From positions 10,870,322 to 10,934,321 of the forward strand of contig CM024173.1 of NCBI GenBank assembly GCA_013433145.1: 64,000 bases of DNA, given 5' to 3'. This DNA is from Ascaris suum. Lineage: Eukaryota; Nematoda; Chromadorea; Rhabditida; Ascarididae. Within the stretch, counting starts at the first letter, position 1. Every line of letters begins with the position of its first letter. A program made the position numbers and the translations under genes. The notes under the pieces were generated by a model. That model was not told the origin of the DNA and made no database searches. It saw nothing but the letters and a program-made list of their open reading frames with translations. Positions 40,783 through 64,000 of this stretch are shown here, one piece after another.

Positions 40783-41406
40783 ATCCTCTCATAATACCTT
40801 CGCAAAAGCACTTCAAAACGCTATCAAGAAATAAGATATATTTCGTAGTAATAGGATCATCTAGAAGAGAAGCATTTTATTTTTACAGCTTCTGAAAATT
40901 AAAGAATAATTTTTGGTGGGAGGGATTTCTCCCATAAATATTTCACTGAATCCTCGAACATCATGTAGAAATGATTTCATTCCTACTAATGGAGACCCTA
41001 TACTATATTACAAAAATACTCTGCAGCAATAATCTCCTATCTCGCACACTCTTTTCGCATTAATGAAATGTGCTTTAGCACCTATATCACTGAATTGATG
41101 CCTTTCAACGATCTCTATGCTTTTAGTCTTCGAGAATGATCGTTATCAAGCGGTTTGCGGGACATTCACTTCTTAACAGTTTCGCTCATTTATAGAGGAG
41201 CATGGAGATCGATTGATGAAGTGATAGCGAATCCAACACTGAATAAAACATTCATGCACTACTGATAGTATGAGTGTATAACAACTCTTTCTTAGCATAC
41301 CTCCAATTGTATTCCATCAAATCACAAAATTTCATAATTGTATACTTTGAAACTGTTTTTGTTGATTGATTAAGCCTTTCAAAATATTTCAACAAGCATT
41401 TCTTTC

Positions 41407-41427
41407 GGGGGGGGGGGGGGGGGGGGG
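41407..41427 (+). repeat. Poly-G tract (21 G)
   Basis: Uninterrupted run of 21 G, about 630 bases after the previous G-tract and on the same strand. Confidence 0.97.
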
Positions 41428-41879
41428 AAGTGAACTTTTCAAATCGTTCTGATCAATAAACATTTTCGAAATATGCGATTCATAACGAACGCTAAAAGCA
41501 ACCAATGATTGCATTCAACGTTGCTAAAGACTTAAATGAACCATAGAGATCGGCTGATGAAGTGGCATCGAATGTGATATTCATCGAATGATTGCGATAG
41601 CAATGAGTGAATTCGTATTTCATTGATCTTTTTCTTCTCGATTCACTCATATAGTGGTGACTTTAATCCTCATAAAATATTGCAGTCATCTCTTCAATTA
41701 TATTTAATTGATACGAATTCGAATAAAGTTATCTAGTAGTGCGCGGCTATAAACTACTAAAAAAAAGTTCACTCACTTAGTGTTGAAACAATTGAGAACT
41801 TTAGTCGTACTTGGATTATCTCTCAAATGTCAACGTACATCGTAGAAAACTCAATTTTAGTGATGTGCAATATAGGCAG

Positions 41880-41916
41880 CAATCTAGAAAGCTTTGCGAA
41901 AAAATTGTTTCGCTAT
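41880..41916 (+). CDS. Possible N-terminal exon of channel gene 2
   Basis: After acceptor ATATAGGCAG the frame reads NLESFAKKLFRY and reaches a weak donor GTGCGC in phase 0, the phase needed by M1 exon 44810. Joined, this gives [16 protein letters not shown], a typical basic-then-hydrophobic entry to K2P M1. The frame is also open further, to a TAG at 41988-41990 (RLLFGFILIDPYV...). The overlapping minus-strand frame 41884-42075 competes with this reading. The support is weak. Confidence 0.22.
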
Positions 41917-44809
41917 GTGCGCCTCCTCTTCGGCTTCATCCTCATTGACCCTTATGTGACGCCCTTTATTTACGTCATCTGTATTAGCACATAGTGGGCC
42001 AATCACTGCAACGCTCAAATATATTCCTCTTATTTCAGTTAAACTCGTTCCATATTTACTATGATTCGTCGTCATAAATTCGTTGCAAAAGAGGTGAGTT
42101 GAAATTATTCAACTATAATTTAATTTCTTCATAATTTCATTACGATTTTAGAGATATATTTACCGATGTGGTTAAAGTGGGATTGTATAGTCGAATGGAT
42201 GAAGAATTTTGCGTGTCGTAGTTAGTATGAGAATTTGAGCTGTCGTTTATACGACGATGAACAGCTGTGATTCTAATTCCTACTTATGATTTGTCCTCAC
42301 AAACGACCCCGATGAGCGATCTTTTAGAAAAGAAGGATATTTTAACGTGGCAGATCTATCAATCTGCTTAATTAGCATATTTCGTTGATACCTTGAGTCG
42401 ATATTCAAATTTTCCAACTATCAAAGAGAATGTTCGCTAGAAACTTTTGTCATTCTTTTGCCGTTTCTCTTTCTAACTGCCACATTTCTCATAAATAATG
42501 CATTTTTTTATAAGATTTTGGCGCATCGTTGAGCTGCGCGAAACGTTCTATCCGTTAACGCTTTCAATTTAGCATGATATGGATTTAGCCAGAAAAAAAA
42601 AAGGTAGAGAAAATTGCATGGCAATGCGCTTCCACTCTAAACCAACTTTGCTATTGTTTCGTTTCCATAAACGCTAAAATAAATTGCAACTTGCAAAGAG
42701 GTTTATTATCTATAACGTTCTACTTACTAGTCAATAAGAAGTATGAGAATAATAATGTGAATAGAATATTATGAACAACGGTAATCATCCTAAGAAGAGG
42801 ATTGTAATGAATTAGGCACTTTGAAGAAGCTTATTAAGTGAAATCGACGTATTTGTTGCTTTCATCGATTCTGATCATTTGAATGCACCAATTTTTGTCA
42901 GTATGTTTTGTCAAATTTGATTTTAAAAAAAGACTGCTGCAATAAGTGAAAAAAAACCCTACCAGACTGGACGATCACTCAAATATGCTTTTAAAAAACG
43001 ACTAAAACGGATAATGTGTCCAGCTGAGGAAAACAATCTTCGACTTTTTGAATCTTGGCTCAAAAACACTCGTTTTTGCAAGTATCCGATAACCTGCTTA
43101 AATCGATTTATAATTACTATCAAAGTGTTGAAAGTACGGCGATGCGACAAATGAAATTCTTTAAAACACCTTTGGCCTTTCCGTTCATTCCCGCAGCAAT
43201 CATTCCTTCTGTTCCGATGTCGTGAAAGATTACACAGCTGAGGAAATCTAACGGAATTTTACTATCTGATCAATGGTTAAATAGCGTTAACTGTCCTTAT
43301 ACAACTGCAACTGAACTCCAAAGCGCTAGCCAAGTGCGCTTGCCGTTTTGCCAAAGTCCATGGGCTCATTCCATCGAATTTTGCCAGCTGTCTTTTATGT
43401 TGCACTTTATATTCTACTATTCGCTTACCATATCAATTGCTGGTAAACTATGCAGTACATTCTGTAATCATGGCAAATACGTGGATCACTTAGAAGGAAT
43501 GATGCACTGGTGATTAATTTTCATATAAATATAAAAAGTTGGAGCAAAAATTTCCGAGAAAGAATATGCCCTAAAGGTGAGAAATTTCCTTCCACTTCAT
43601 CGCTATTTCCGAATTCACCGTCTTCAAAAATAACATCTCCTCGTATACTAACCACGAAATTACTACGTAATGGTACAATTTCCCAGCAATATTGTTGGCC
43701 CACTGAACAGTATTCCTGAAATTACCGCAAGAAATTATTCCTGCAAGAAATGCCGTCAAATACGGCGAAATATGCCAAAAAATAACAGAGTTCACCATGA
43801 AAAAAATTTGCATATAGCATCAGAGTGCTATTGCCTTCAATCTATTTCAAAACGTAACAAATCTTGTGCTTTTATTCATCCCTGCAAATTTCTAGCTGCA
43901 TATGTAAATTTAACACTTAACCTGTAGACAAATGTATCTTCTGAAGTGGTCGATAATTTGTCTCTATGCTTGCTATGGATGCAAAACGAAAAGAGTGCCT
44001 TTACCTAATAGTTCTAGCGTGTACCTACATTCTTCCTCACTTCATTTCAAAAAAAGTCCTTGATGGATCCCTGATGGGAAGGAAACTGAATTGTGAAGCT
44101 GAATAATAACTTGATAATTTTAGTTTACTTTGCTGAGTTTTATGCACATAAATTTTTGATACCAGTTAAGAGAACAGTGCAGTACAGTAAGTGAAAAGGT
44201 CGATGTTTTTGTTGTAGTAGTGGAATGAAACCCTTAAATCGGTCCAGTTTGTTTGCTCACACCATTCCTTGAGCATAGAAACGGCTGCTCTATAATTTGC
44301 TATAGATTAACGTCGTAGGCCATATTTGCGCGTATTATGCGTTATTAGATGGTAAATCTCTTAAAGATGAACCTTGAAGTTTATGCGAAGGCTGTTCGGC
44401 CGCTGAAGAAACGTTCAGCGAAAGATGTTTAACTGCTACCTATATTCTTTGATAATGATATTCAAAATCGTTTATGAGAATGATACTGTTCAAAACTATT
44501 AGCGACATTCTAATCAGTATATATGATAATGATATATGATAACTCACAGTTGCATACTATAAATAAATGCAAACAATTATGCAATACGAAAAACACAAAA
44601 ATATAACAATTGTTAAAGAATACACTATTCCACCGGAAATGTTTTCGTTATCACTTTGTATATTATAGATAATTCTATGCACCCTTTATTTGTCTTTAAC
44701 CGGGATTCCGGATAAATTTTTCGTCGAGATTTTCCCTACAACTTCTTAGTGAAATTGAAAGACTATTTGTCGATCGTTCCATTAGCAATAGTTAAAGAAA
44801 TGATTACAG

Positions 44810-63954
<19,145 letters not shown>

Positions 63955-64000
63955 GCAATCGTTGTGCATAGCTCTCATTGTTATGAATGGCACTCTTTAT

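Larger units (their letters stand above)
38734..44809. other. Upstream region of channel gene 2
   Basis: AT-rich DNA with two long poly-G tracts (40763-40782, 41407-41427). It should contain the promoter and the N-terminal exon(s) of gene 2, because M1 at 44810 enters in phase 0 from an upstream exon. Only one weak exon candidate (41880-41916) was found. Confidence 0.5.

Noticed and set aside
41884..42075. Minus-strand 63-codon frame with an acidic middle (NEDEAEEEAHIAKQ)
   Set aside because: No recognised family or splice context; competes with the plus-strand N-terminal exon candidate. Left undecided and not annotated.
43510..43719. Plus-strand frame ending at a strong GTGAGA donor, considered as the gene 2 first exon
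   Set aside because: The donor leaves phase 1, whereas the M1 exon needs phase 0, and the peptide does not resemble a K2P N-terminus.

Overview
This is AT-rich animal DNA with spliced genes, long introns, short T-rich 3' splice sites (TTTCAG/TTTAG type), many homopolymer runs and microsatellites. The recognisable proteins are two-pore-domain potassium channels (K2P; the TWK family of nematodes), so a nematode is by far the best guess. The species cannot be read from the window.

Left region (1-10.1 kb, + strand): the 3' half of one K2P gene whose pore exons lie before base 1. It starts inside transmembrane segment M4 (243-401), continues with a conserved cytoplasmic exon (1765-1900) and an acidic exon (2405-2474). 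The acidic exon ends one base into a codon. Two downstream routes fit that phase: a set of basic, polar exons (7411-7493, 8296-8361, 9949-10095) ending in an RGRPRK tail, or a micro-exon (2574-2596) plus a long Pro/Glu-rich exon (4149-4837). The second route carries a reading-frame break near 4737. The gene may therefore make two very different C-terminal tails.

Middle (10.1-44.8 kb): about 34 kb with no gene I can identify. It holds poly-G/poly-C tracts, small hairpins, GC-richer islands with short or broken open frames, and one possible 5' exon of the right-hand gene at 41880-41916.

Right region (44.8-64 kb, + strand): a second K2P gene, nearly complete. Phase-consistent exons run M1 (44810-44923), extracellular cap (46714-46783, 47235-47399, start of 48302-48421), pore 1 with TTIGYG (48302-48421 joined to 49316-49475), M2, M2-M3 loop (50363-50447 and 58058-58105), M3-pore 2 with TTVGLGD (58905-59074), M4 (59434-59592), post-M4 (62767-62902) and an acidic exon (63853 onward). 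Together these give about 434 codons without the N-terminus. The two genes match at 43 of 53 residues in the M4 exon and 33 of 45 in the next exon, with identical splice phases there, so they are tandem paralogues in the same orientation. Exon boundaries are hand-called from splice motifs, phase continuity and protein logic, without transcripts.
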